NCBI GenBank assembly: GCA_964500965.1
Contig: CAZCQZ010000002.1
Location: forward strand, 55,127 to 119,126
Reading direction: 5' to 3'
Source: JAISGQ01 sp964500965
GTDB lineage: Bacteria > Bacillota > Clostridia > Oscillospirales > Acutalibacteraceae
Length of the DNA stretch: 64,000 bases
A model generated the notes under the pieces. That model was not told where the DNA came from. It made no database searches and worked only from the letters and a program-made list of their open reading frames with translations. Positions 41,936-49,479 of the stretch are shown here, in pieces. A program made the translations under genes and the position numbers. Positions within the stretch are counted from its first letter, which is position 1, and each line of letters starts with the position of its first letter.

Positions 41936-42385
41936 TCAATTTTTATGTTTTTCGGTCTGCATAACCGCCGCTTTATCACAACGCTCGTTGTACTCATGAC
42001 CGGCGTGACCCTTTATCCACTCGAAAGTAACTTCGTGTTTTTCAAGCTCGTCAAGAAGCGCACCCCAAAGTTCCGGATTCAACGCAGGCTTGCCGTCACC
42101 CTTTTTCCAACCCTTTGCCCTCCACGATTTTGCCCAACCCTTTGTTATTCCGTCAACAACATATTTTGAGTCGGTCACAATATGCACACTGCATTTTCTT
42201 TTAAGCGCCTTTAACGCTTCAATTACAGCCGTAAGCTCCATGCGGTTGTTTGTGGTATTGGCTGAGCCGCCGGAAATCTCCTTTTCCATTCCCATACAGA
42301 CCAGTATCGCACACCATCCGCCGGGACCGGGATTTCCGGAACAGGCTCCGTCGGTATAAATATCAACCTTTGTCAATTCACTCAT
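41936..42385 (-). CDS. rnhA: Ribonuclease HI
   Basis: Degrades the RNA strand of RNA-DNA hybrids. The 149 residues match the family. Motifs: VDIYTDGACSGNPGPGGWCAI with the first catalytic Asp, NNRMELTAVIEALKAL with the catalytic Glu, IVTDSKYVVDGI with the second Asp, and KGHAGHEYNERCDKAA with the flexible His and the last Asp. AGGAAG lies upstream of the ATG. Single gene, transcribed toward the desulfurase. Confidence 0.96.
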   Translation of the reverse strand: MSELTKVDIYTDGACSGNPGPGGWCAILVCMGMEKEISGGSANTTNNRMELTAVIEALKALKRKCSVHIVTDSKYVVDGITKGWAKSWRAKGWKKGDGKPALNPELWGALLDELEKHEVTFEWIKGHAGHEYNERCDKAAVMQTEKHKN

Positions 42386-42460
42386 GTATTTTCTTCCTTT
42401 CGGCGTGATTTTAACACACTTTACGGTATTTCACAATTCCCCCAAGGGATTTATTTTGCC

Positions 42461-42507
42461 AGAAAAGAAGCACCTTTTGCCCAGTGGACAAAAGGTGCTT
42501 CTTTTCT
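42461..42507. terminator. Long perfect hairpin abutting tRNA-Ser
   Basis: Perfect 19-bp arms AGAAAAGAAGCACCTTTTG (42461-42479) and CAAAAGGTGCTTCTTTTCT (42489-42507), 9-nt loop. The arm begins at the last base of the tRNA CCA end; on the minus strand it ends in TTTTCT. Serves as terminator of the tRNA transcript. Confidence 0.8.
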
Positions 42508-42598
42508 GGCGGAGATGGAGAGATTCGAACTCTCGAACCGCTTTTAACGGTTACACGATTTCCAGTCGTGCGCCCTCGACCAGCTAGGCGACATCTCC
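42507..42598 (-). tRNA. tRNA-Ser (anticodon GGA), CCA encoded
   Basis: Read on the minus strand: acceptor GGAGATG pairs with CATCTCC, discriminator G and encoded CCA. The D arm GCCTAGCTGGTCGAGGGC, anticodon arm CACGACTGGAAATCGTG with GGA, long variable arm (AACCG...CGGTT) typical of class II Ser tRNAs, and T arm GAGAGTTCGAATCTCTC are all present. 92 nt including CCA. Confidence 0.97.
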
Positions 42599-42632
42599 AT
42601 ATAATGCTTTGCTCTCTCGAACTTGCTAGGCT

Positions 42633-42661
42633 ATTATAACAAACACATTTACATATTGCAA
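42633..42661 (-). promoter_or_regulatory. Promoter of tRNA-Ser
   Basis: Minus-strand TTGCAA (42661-42656), 17-bp spacer, consensus TATAAT (42638-42633), about 30 nt before the mature 5' end. Confidence 0.75.
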
Positions 42662-42794
42662 GTCTTTTTTTCAAAAAATCTAAATTTTTCAAAAAACGGG
42701 CGAATGTATTGACGTGGTCGGGACTACTCGTCATATGTTTGACATATTTCTGAAGCTGTAACCGATATGTATGAAAAATCCGTTCATTTTCAAA

Positions 42795-42823
42795 TTGATT
42801 CACACACGCTCCGCAAATATAAT
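42795..42823 (+). promoter_or_regulatory. Promoter of the MerR-like gene
   Basis: TTGATT (42795-42800), 17-bp spacer, TATAAT (42818-42823), 45 nt before the ATG. Confidence 0.65.
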
Positions 42824-42868
42824 ATTATCAGACGGCGCGCAGTCAATATGTTTATGAGGAGCATTACA

Positions 42869-43315
42869 ATGAACAATTTCAGCGCAGAGGGTTACACTAT
42901 AAACCACATCGTACTTTTTACGGGACTTTCCGACCGCACTATCCGCAATTACATTGCCGCAGGCTTTCTTGAGGGTGAAAAAATCAACGGCATGTGGCAT
43001 TTCACGCCCGAACAGGTTGATGCATTTCTTTTTCACCCTGTTGTACGTCCGACTATTCTCTCGAAGCATCACTCATTTGTATACGACTTTCTTTTGAAAA
43101 GCGGCAAAGGTGAGCATGAATGTTGCATAATTCTCAATATTCCCGATGATGTCAAATGTGTTTCCGAATTTTTCTGCTATACAATCAGCAATGGTGATTT
43201 TAAAAACATACGCTTTTCTCTGAACTCCTTTTCAGATACGCCGTCTGTTATACTGAAAGGAAGCACCGCCGAGGTTATGAATCTTGTAAATACATACTAT
43301 TCCCGTTCCGAATGA
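42869..43315 (+). CDS. MerR-like helix-turn-helix protein of unknown role
   Basis: A 148-residue protein. The N-terminal 60 residues look like a MerR/excisionase-type winged HTH (YTINHIVLFTGLSDRTIRNYIAAGFLEGEKING...WHFTPEQVDAFL). Residues 61-148 form an unrecognised alpha/beta domain (HHSFVYDFLLKSGKGEHECC, then alternating strands ending VNTYYS), possibly ligand-sensing. The frame is open further upstream, but ATG 42869 has GAGGAG 7 nt upstream and lies downstream of the predicted promoter. Function cannot be inferred from the neighbours (tRNA-Ser, convergent MATE gene). Confidence 0.8.
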   Translation: MNNFSAEGYTINHIVLFTGLSDRTIRNYIAAGFLEGEKINGMWHFTPEQVDAFLFHPVVRPTILSKHHSFVYDFLLKSGKGEHECCIILNIPDDVKCVSEFFCYTISNGDFKNIRFSLNSFSDTPSVILKGSTAEVMNLVNTYYSRSE

Positions 43316-43321
43316 GCTTTA

Positions 43322-43361
43322 AAAGGTGCTGTAAAAAACCTGCGTTTTTTACAGCACCTTT
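43322..43361. terminator. Dispersed-family terminator hairpin, copy 4
   Basis: Perfect 18-bp stem AAAGGTGCTGTAAAAAAC / GTTTTTTACAGCACCTTT, loop CTGC, between convergent MerR-like and MATE genes. Confidence 0.85.
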
Positions 43362-43431
43362 AAATTTGAAATTATAAAGTCTGCCCCCTCGGTGGGCTGA
43401 CAAAGCCACGGACAAATCAAACCGTTTGCAA

Positions 43432-44835
43432 CTAAATAATATTATTAACACTTAATTCCCTGTAAGTCCGGCGGATAAAGACAGCCGCAAGAATAAATGT
43501 AAGTATATCCGCAATGGGGAATGACCAGAGCAAGCCGTCAAGTCCCATGAAAATCGGCAGGATTATCGGCAGAAACACTCCGAAAATAATCTCTCGCGTC
43601 AGCGAAATCGCCGTTGATGCCACCGCTTTGCCGATTGCCTGTAAGAATATGAACGTACCCTTGTTGACAGTTGCAAAAATCATCATGCACAAATATATGC
43701 GAAAACATTTTACAACAAATTCGGTATAATAAACACTCTCATTAGCCGCTCCGAAAAGATTTGCAATCTGAAGCGGAAAGCATTCTACAATAATCAACGC
43801 AACACCGCCAACCGCTGTTTCCGCAAGCAACAGATAGGTAAACAGCGTTTTTGCTCTGTCTTTTCGGTTTGCGCCGATGTTATAGCCGACTACCGGTATA
43901 CACCCTGCCGCAATACCGATTGCTATTGAAATGGCAATCTGGAAAAACTTCATAACGATTCCCAATACAGCCAACGGTATTTGCGCATACTCCTGCTGTC
44001 CGAAAACAGGGTCCAGAGCACCGTATTTCATGCAGGTATTCTGGACGGCAGCCATAGAAATCACAAGGGAAATCTGAGCCAAGAAGCTGGTCATTCCAAG
44101 TCCGAGGGACTTTATTATTACCCTTTTTTCAAGCTTAAAGCTGCTTTTTTCAAGCCGAATTGCTTTCATTCTGTACAGATACCATACCGAAAGCGCGGCA
44201 GTCAATATCTGACCGATGACAGTTGCCACAGCCGCTCCCGTCATTCCCCATTTGAATACAAATATAAACACCGGGTCAAGTATTATATTTGCAATTGCGC
44301 CTGACAGCGTTGCCGCCATCGCAAACTTCGGGCTTCCGTCACTGCGAATTATCGGATTCATCGCCTGTCCGAACATGTAAAACGGTATGCCCAACGCGAT
44401 ATACAGAAAATATTCCCGTGAAAACTCGTATGTTTCGGCGTTGACCTTGCCGCCGAACAAGGTCAAAAGCGGTTCGCTCAGCAGCAAATACAAAGCAGTC
44501 AGCACAAGGCTGCTGCCAACGCACAGCACAATTGCGTTTCCTACGCTTTTATGGGCGTCTTCTTTATTTCCTCCTCCCATGGCAATACTTACAAACGCAC
44601 AGCAGCCGTCGCCAATCATCACGGCAATGCCGAGGGCAATTACAGTCATCGGAAACACTACCGTATTTGCCGCGTTGCCGTAAGAGCCGAGATAATCTGC
44701 GTTGGCAATAAAAATCTGGTCAACGATATTATAAAGCGCACCTACAACCAACGAAATCACGCACGGAATCGCGTACTTCATCATCAGCTTTACGGGCTTT
44801 TCCGTTTCAAGAAAAGAATTTGACTTTTGTTCCAT
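43432..44835 (-). CDS. MATE-family multidrug efflux transporter
   Basis: A 467-residue, 12-TM antiporter that exports cationic drugs or metabolites using Na+ or H+. It opens with KLMMKYAIPCVISLVVGALYNIVDQIFIA, a pattern typical of the DinF/NorM-like clostridial MATE group, and repeats a related pattern in the second half (GMTSFLAQISLVISMAAVQN, GIAAGCIPVVGYNIGA). An in-frame GTG at 44844 is possible, but AGGAAAGG is 8 nt upstream of ATG 44835. The mRNA seems to begin with a stable hairpin just downstream of the promoter. Substrate unknown. Confidence 0.93.
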   Translation of the reverse strand: MEQKSNSFLETEKPVKLMMKYAIPCVISLVVGALYNIVDQIFIANADYLGSYGNAANTVVFPMTVIALGIAVMIGDGCCAFVSIAMGGGNKEDAHKSVGNAIVLCVGSSLVLTALYLLLSEPLLTLFGGKVNAETYEFSREYFLYIALGIPFYMFGQAMNPIIRSDGSPKFAMAATLSGAIANIILDPVFIFVFKWGMTGAAVATVIGQILTAALSVWYLYRMKAIRLEKSSFKLEKRVIIKSLGLGMTSFLAQISLVISMAAVQNTCMKYGALDPVFGQQEYAQIPLAVLGIVMKFFQIAISIAIGIAAGCIPVVGYNIGANRKDRAKTLFTYLLLAETAVGGVALIIVECFPLQIANLFGAANESVYYTEFVVKCFRIYLCMMIFATVNKGTFIFLQAIGKAVASTAISLTREIIFGVFLPIILPIFMGLDGLLWSFPIADILTFILAAVFIRRTYRELSVNNII

Positions 44836-44869
44836 TGGATTCACCTTTCCTATTTTTTTGCATAAAAAT

Positions 44870-44980
44870 CAGCGTGTGACCTGAAAGCAACCGGAATTAC
44901 GCTTTTAAGCCACACGCTGTACAAAAAGTATATCATGTCCGCTCTGTTTTTTCAAAGGCAGTTTTGCACAAAATGCCTTT
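44870..44980 (-). promoter_or_regulatory. MATE promoter, operator-like repeat and 5'-terminal hairpin
   Basis: Minus-strand TTGAAA (44955-44950), 17 bp, TATACT (44932-44927). An inverted repeat AAAGGCA...TGCCTTT (44954-44980) overlaps the -35. The predicted transcript starts near 44920, at the base of a hairpin (44870-44919: CAGCGTGTG/CACACGCTG plus inner GAAAGC/GCTTTT), followed on the minus strand by ATTTTTATG before the Shine-Dalgarno. It may stabilise the 5' end or attenuate. Confidence 0.6.
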
Positions 44981-45068
44981 GCCTGTCAGTCTGTAAAATA
45001 TCCCGTTAGCCTAAAAACGCTTTTTCAATTCACGCTCAATTATTTACAAAACAGAAAAAATTTTTACA

Positions 45069-45097
45069 TTGCATTAGATACAAGTATGTGATATAAT
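45069..45097 (+). promoter_or_regulatory. Promoter of the lipoprotein gene
   Basis: TTGCAT (45069-45074), 17-bp spacer, TATAAT (45092-45097). The rest of the gap from 44981 to 45068 shows nothing I can assign. Confidence 0.7.
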
Positions 45098-45155
45098 TTC
45101 ATGGATTTTGTAAGGAAATGTTTGATTTGACATACACACGAAAGGACATGATAAA

Positions 45156-47033
45156 GTGCTTCGGAACAAGGGTAAAATTTCCGTTTTGTCTATTTTTCTC
45201 GCCGTAATTATGTGCGGAATGTTCACTCTCGGTGGGTGCTCCGGATTTTTCGGCGCAAGAGTTGATGTTGAGGGTACCGACCCTTATCAAACACCCAATA
45301 TTCGCGGCGTTTGGAATGCAAACAGCATTAACGCTAAAATCCAGCCTTATTTTGACCGCGTTGTCGAATCTCTGAAACAGGCAAACTCAAATGAAGCCAA
45401 CGAGCTGGTCGGAAAGATGCGTTACAGCGTCGAATCCGTTGACGGACAGCCTGTCCTCCGCTCCTGGATTGAGGGCACTGTCGGTCAGCGCATTTCGCTC
45501 CCCGATATTGTTTTAGCTTCTGAAAGCTGTGAGGTTGCAGACAGCATTCCGGACTGTCTCTCCGACTATGAAACTCTTAAATATGCAATGACAGTTGCAA
45601 ACTACGGCGTGAAAATTGATGTATACAGCATGGATTCCACTGTGACATTTTCACAAATGGCGGATATTCTGATTTCCTGGTACGAGAGCAAAGTCGGCAG
45701 TGTCGTTGATTACTCCGGTGTTACCGCTTCTGTTTCGGACGTTTCTTCTCTGAAACTTCTTGCTCTTATTCCCGATTACGAATACTCAACCGAGCTTTTT
45801 ACAAACAGCGATGCTACTACAACAGCCTTTGTCGATACCCTTGCTTCGCTCATGAGCCGCCTAGATTTTGAGCTGTACGGTGTGGGCAGCGGCAACATTA
45901 AGCTTATGGATTTTGTCAGATATGCCGAGCTATACCTGGGAATGTACACCCCCGAAGGAATTGATTACAATTATTCCGGTGACGACGATAATGCCGGTGA
46001 TACCAATGATAATGTCAAGCTTGCCTCCGATTGGGCTGAGCGTGTTTCCGAAATTAACCTTTACAATTCTATCGACAGTGTTATGGCTCAATCCGAGGAA
46101 GCTGTAACAAGGCTCGACCTTGCCGACAATATGCTCCGCGTTCTCAAGGCAGGCTATGATACTGACGTACAATCGCAGGCTTCCCTTTCCGACTGCTCCG
46201 ATGAAAGCGCGAAAATTATGGTTGAACACGGCATTATGGGTAACTTTCCGGAAAATTCAAGTCTGTTTTCACCCGACTACAAGCTTCGCGCCAATGAACT
46301 TCCCTCTCTGGTTGCGAACTTTACCGAATACTGCTTTGATTCATGGAACGACGAGGGCAGCTATCATTACTTTGACAATCTTACAATGAACATCATATGT
46401 GTATCATTTGCAAGTCTTGAAAGCTTCTATGTGAATCAGAATTATTACCCTCCTGAGGAAGCCGCCGAATATGTTGACAACGGAATTGATTCCGACTGGT
46501 TTATGACAAGCAGGGATTCCGGCGAATATTCCGAAAAGAATGTCACCGTTGCCGCTTCAGCTATGGCTCTCCACTGGACAGGGCACAACGAATATTCCGT
46601 TGAATCACTCAGAAACACCTATCTCAGCGATACCGACTCGGAATGGAGCTATGATTTTACGGTTTCCGTTCTGACCGAATACGGCGAAAATGCCGCTGTA
46701 TTTGAAGACGCCGCTGTCGGAACCGTTCTTTCCGAGCTTAGAGCCGGAAACATCATAATCGCAAGATACAATGATAAAAGCCGCAATTCAGACGACGTTT
46801 GCTGTATGGTAATTTACGGCTTCAAGCAAAACGGCAATTCAGTAAGATTTATTGTAAACAATCCGAATGTCGGATACTCTCAAAGCACCTACGCAAGCGG
46901 CAAAATTCCCGGCAAAGCCGAGGAAATCGAATGTGAGCTTGCTCTGTGGCTAATTAACAGAGCCGGCGGTTATTACGCTGTTGTTTACGCAGACGGCAAC
47001 TCTCCGACGGTAGCCTCGGAAACAGACCGATAA
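45156..47033 (+). CDS. Large lipoprotein with SLH-like and inactive-looking C39-like domains
   Basis: A 625-residue secreted lipoprotein. The lipobox is TLGGC with Cys28 after a hydrophobic segment. Residues about 30-270 are unrecognised; PDIVLA and YAMTVANYGV-type repeats suggest a helical domain. Residues about 270-390 resemble S-layer-homology repeats (LDLADNMLRVLKAGY, DESAKIMVEHGIMGNFPENS, FSPDYKLRANELPSLVANF). Residues about 459-612 resemble a C39 peptidase fold (KNVTVAASAMALHW, VGTVLSELRAGNIIIARY, FIVNNPNVGYSQSTY), but Val occupies the probable Cys position and VCCMVIYGF lacks the His. It starts with GTG 9 nt after AAAGGA. Role unknown; possibly wall- or substrate-binding. Confidence 0.8.
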   Translation: MLRNKGKISVLSIFLAVIMCGMFTLGGCSGFFGARVDVEGTDPYQTPNIRGVWNANSINAKIQPYFDRVVESLKQANSNEANELVGKMRYSVESVDGQPVLRSWIEGTVGQRISLPDIVLASESCEVADSIPDCLSDYETLKYAMTVANYGVKIDVYSMDSTVTFSQMADILISWYESKVGSVVDYSGVTASVSDVSSLKLLALIPDYEYSTELFTNSDATTTAFVDTLASLMSRLDFELYGVGSGNIKLMDFVRYAELYLGMYTPEGIDYNYSGDDDNAGDTNDNVKLASDWAERVSEINLYNSIDSVMAQSEEAVTRLDLADNMLRVLKAGYDTDVQSQASLSDCSDESAKIMVEHGIMGNFPENSSLFSPDYKLRANELPSLVANFTEYCFDSWNDEGSYHYFDNLTMNIICVSFASLESFYVNQNYYPPEEAAEYVDNGIDSDWFMTSRDSGEYSEKNVTVAASAMALHWTGHNEYSVESLRNTYLSDTDSEWSYDFTVSVLTEYGENAAVFEDAAVGTVLSELRAGNIIIARYNDKSRNSDDVCCMVIYGFKQNGNSVRFIVNNPNVGYSQSTYASGKIPGKAEEIECELALWLINRAGGYYAVVYADGNSPTVASETDR

Positions 47034-47038
47034 CAGAT

Positions 47039-47079
47039 AAAAGTGGCTGTAAAAAACTAAAGTTTTTACAGCCACTTTT
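47039..47079. terminator. Dispersed-family terminator hairpin, copy 5
   Basis: AAAAGTGGCTGTAAAAAACT / AGTTTTTACAGCCACTTTT with a bulged A and a short AA loop. Directly after the lipoprotein stop. Confidence 0.85.
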
Positions 47080-47112
47080 GATGCCAAAATTTGAAAAACA
47101 GGCAGGTACGAT

Positions 47113-47370
47113 ATGGACGAAAAACTACTCGGCAAGTGCGGCTTTTACTGCGGAGCTTGCCATACATACATAAAAGGCGGCTGCCGTGGCTGTGAGGAAG
47201 AACACGATACGGGAAATTGCTTCACTCGTGATTGTGTGAAAGAAAAGAAACTGGATTTTTGCGGAAAGTGCAAAAGCTTTCCGTGTGATACGATTATGTC
47301 TAAGCCGCACTCCACCGTGCTTGACAAGGATTGGCTTGCATGGAAGAAAAACAGCGAAAATAACAGATAA
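47113..47370 (+). CDS. DUF3795 cysteine-rich protein
   Basis: An 85-residue protein with many cysteines spaced as in DUF3795: KCGFYCGACHTY, CRGCEEE, GNCFTRDCVKEKK, DFCGKCKSFPC. The arrangement implies metal or Fe-S binding, but the family has no firm function. The ATG is preceded by a weak GGCAGG. It follows a terminator and precedes another, so it is probably monocistronic. Confidence 0.85.
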   Translation: MDEKLLGKCGFYCGACHTYIKGGCRGCEEEHDTGNCFTRDCVKEKKLDFCGKCKSFPCDTIMSKPHSTVLDKDWLAWKKNSENNR

Positions 47371-47411
47371 CGTAATCTTACGATTTTCTTCGATTACCGT
47401 TTATATTTGTG

Positions 47412-47460
47412 CAAAAAGCAAACCCCGACGCTCCACTTCGTCGAGGTTTGCTTTTTTGCT
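47412..47460. terminator. Terminator after the DUF3795 gene
   Basis: Arms GCAAAAAGCAAACC(C)CGACG and CGTCG(A)GGTTTGCTTTTTTGC with loop CTCCACTT. Confidence 0.8.
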
Positions 47461-47500
47461 TACACACTAATTTGAAACGAAATATAGAGAAAGGAGAAAA

Positions 47501-47548
47501 ATGAAGAAAGCTGGTATTATACTTGATTTCGGAAAAATACGTTTTTAA
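47501..47548 (+). CDS. Possible 15-codon small ORF with strong ribosome binding site
   Basis: AAAGGAG 4-5 nt before an ATG opens MKKAGIILDFGKIRF and a TAA. The ribosome binding site is among the best locally, yet no longer frame follows. It could be a leader peptide, a small expressed peptide or the truncated start of a lost gene. No promoter was identified and no structured RNA follows directly. Confidence 0.35.
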   Translation: MKKAGIILDFGKIRF

Positions 47549-47777
47549 TGTAACTCGCCGACCGAAACCAGTATCAAAACAGCGGTCTGGCATCCTCTGT
47601 TTATTACCATGGCTATAGTATGCACTATAATTATGAATTAGCTGTGTACAAATTTAATTTATTATGTAAATATTTACGTTGTTTAAGCAACTTTGTGAGA
47701 CTTTAAGCAAAACTGTATATTTTTACTAAAAGTGCACAATTTTCTTGCAATTCACAAAGTTGCCCGAACTGCGCAGG
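47549..47777. other. Gene-free A/T-rich stretch with inverted repeat
   Basis: No coding frame. A perfect 12-bp inverted repeat, GCAACTTTGTGA (47687-47698) and TCACAAAGTTGC (47752-47763), is separated by 53 bp; a palindrome GTAAATATTTAC is at 47666-47677. The repeat lies just past the trxA stop on the minus strand. Confidence 0.5.
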
Positions 47778-48089
47778 TTAATCCTCAAGCATTTTTATAA
47801 GCTCGTCCTTTCCTCTTAGACCAACTGCGCTTGACTTAACTTCACCGTTTTTAAATACAAGTATTGTCGGTATGCTCATGATTCCGTATCTGCTTGCCAG
47901 CTCTCCGTCCTCGTCAACATTGACCTTTCCGACAACATATGCTCCATCGGATTCCTCTGCCAGAGAATCGACAATAGGTCCCTGCATTCGGCACGGACCG
48001 CACCACGGTGCCCAAAAATCCACCAGAACAGCCTTATCTCCGTTAATCACTTCATCAAAATTATCTTTCGTCAATTCAATTACTGCCAT
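47778..48089 (-). CDS. trxA: Thioredoxin
   Basis: A 103-residue dithiol reductase. The active site is WAPWCGPCRMQGP (Cys30, Cys33), and the cis-Pro loop is MSIPTILVFKNGE. Length and fold are typical. It is the last gene of a three-gene operon, 6 nt after the flavin reductase-rubredoxin gene, suggesting joint work in redox balance or oxygen defence. No thioredoxin reductase gene is adjacent. Confidence 0.96.
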   Translation of the reverse strand: MAVIELTKDNFDEVINGDKAVLVDFWAPWCGPCRMQGPIVDSLAEESDGAYVVGKVNVDEDGELASRYGIMSIPTILVFKNGEVKSSAVGLRGKDELIKMLED

Positions 48090-48095
48090 TTTAAA

Positions 48096-48707
48096 CTATC
48101 CTTTCAATTCAAAATAATCAGCTCCATGCTTGCACCAGGGGCAAATGAAATCCTCCGGCAGGCTTTCGCCCTCATACTCATATCCGCATATTGTGCACAC
48201 ATATTTCTTTTTGAGCTTTTCGGAGGGCTTCGGTTTAATATTCTCACGGTAATATGCGTAAGTTGCACTGCCGACATCGGAAAGCACCTTTGCCTCGGTT
48301 ACATCGGCTATAAACAATGTGTGCGTTCCGCAGTCCACAGAATTTATCACATTGCCTGAAATAAATGAATTTGTGCCCTCTGTAACATAATATAATCCGT
48401 TTTCAGAGCGATTGCATGAAATTCCCGTAAACTTTTCGGCATCTCTGCCGCTTCTGAATCCGAAGTTTTCAAACAGCGAAAATCCTGCATCTTCACTTAT
48501 TACGGAAACATTCAGGCGACTGCTTTTCAAAATCATATCATGAGTCAGATTGGATTTGTTGACGGCAACACAGATATGCTTCGGGTCATCGGTAATCTGC
48601 ATTACGGTGTTGACGATACAGCCGTTGTCCCTGCCGTCTGAAAGTGCGGACAACACAAAAATACCATAACTTAAATTAAATAACGCCTTATTGTCAATAT
48701 TACTCAT
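48096..48707 (-). CDS. Flavin reductase-like protein fused to a rubredoxin domain
   Basis: A 203-residue two-domain electron carrier. Residues about 1-155 are the FMN-binding flavin reductase fold (NGCIVNTVMQITDDPKHICVAV, GFRSGRDAEKF, VDCGTHTLFIADVTEAKVL). The C-terminal 35 residues are a short rubrerythrin-type rubredoxin with CTICGYEYEG...FICPWCKHG ligands. Such high-molecular-weight rubredoxins shuttle electrons from NADH oxidoreductases to flavodiiron oxygen or NO reductases in anaerobes (family knowledge). An adjacent ATG at 48710 is also possible, but GGAG is better spaced from 48707. No flavodiiron gene is visible nearby. Confidence 0.9.
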   Translation of the reverse strand: MSNIDNKALFNLSYGIFVLSALSDGRDNGCIVNTVMQITDDPKHICVAVNKSNLTHDMILKSSRLNVSVISEDAGFSLFENFGFRSGRDAEKFTGISCNRSENGLYYVTEGTNSFISGNVINSVDCGTHTLFIADVTEAKVLSDVGSATYAYYRENIKPKPSEKLKKKYVCTICGYEYEGESLPEDFICPWCKHGADYFELKG

Positions 48708-48710
48708 CAT

Positions 48711-49289
48711 TTACTCCTTTTTTTCGGTTTCCTCCTCACATGGCTCATCGGCAGAAGCTATAATAGTCTCGGTTATCTGCTTTGAAAGATTCGCAAGTAT
48801 CGCCGTTTCCAGTACAAATGCCTGCACCGTCTCATTTTCGCCGCCGTTATAAAGCGGCTCGGCGAGCGATGTCAACTGACCTGTATACTCCGTTGATACC
48901 TTTTTGTGGGTAATTACAAACCGCTCATATATTGCACGGGCATCTTCGACGGTGATTTCAAGAGGTATCATCTTTTTGACGGAGGATATATTCATTGTCT
49001 GCTTTAAGGTGCAAACCATTATGAGATACGCAATGTGCAGTCTTGAATATTTTTTATTGACCGGTGGCGGTATTATTTTCATCTTAACATAATTATTTAT
49101 CATTGCAGAGGTTACGAGCTTTTCGCCGTTCTCACCGCGGCACATGAAAGCAAGGTACTTATTAACCAGTATAACCACCTGATCCATATATAATTCAAGG
49201 TCGGGCATATCGTCCCAGGACGGTAAATTATAACATTCCAGTCTTTCTTTCCAGCTATTTATAATTTCAAGCACATTTTCATTTTCCAT
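48711..49289 (-). CDS. DUF1836 protein
   Basis: A 192-residue helical protein. The block SAMINNYVKMKIIPPPVNKKYSRLHIAYLIMVCTLKQTMNI is the conserved DUF1836 core and resembles a MerR-like winged helix plus extension; the C-terminus is acidic (EEETEKKE). Function unknown, possibly regulatory. An in-frame ATG at 49298 abuts GGAG directly, whereas ATG 49289 is 9 nt away, so 49289 was chosen. It is the first gene of the operon with the flavin reductase-rubredoxin (stop TAA directly followed by its ATG) and thioredoxin. Confidence 0.87.
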   Translation of the reverse strand: MENENVLEIINSWKERLECYNLPSWDDMPDLELYMDQVVILVNKYLAFMCRGENGEKLVTSAMINNYVKMKIIPPPVNKKYSRLHIAYLIMVCTLKQTMNISSVKKMIPLEITVEDARAIYERFVITHKKVSTEYTGQLTSLAEPLYNGGENETVQAFVLETAILANLSKQITETIIASADEPCEEETEKKE

Positions 49290-49383
49290 AATCATCATCT
49301 CCTGTTTGGCACTATTATACCATGCGTATTCAATAAACTCAACAGATAAATTTAAATTCTGTCAAAAAATACAGCTATGCCTA

Positions 49384-49412
49384 TTGACATTCTACTTGTT
49401 ACGTGTTAATCT
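49384..49412 (+). promoter_or_regulatory. Promoter of the DegV gene
   Basis: TTGACA (49384-49389), 17-bp spacer, TAATCT (49407-49412). Confidence 0.7.
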
Positions 49413-49479
49413 AGTATTGCAAACTAGATTGCTTGAATTTCAAATCAAGGTATTGCGATTTAAAGGAGCTGTAATTGTC

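Noticed and set aside
42487..42587. Short plus-strand open frame running through the tRNA-Ser locus
   Set aside because: The sequence is a complete class II tRNA on the minus strand; the frame has no coding support.
47039..47079. The recurrent CTGTAAAAAAC hairpins as insertion-sequence ends or CRISPR repeats
   Set aside because: There is no transposase, no target-site duplication seen, and no regular spacing; each sits at a gene 3' end, which fits terminators.
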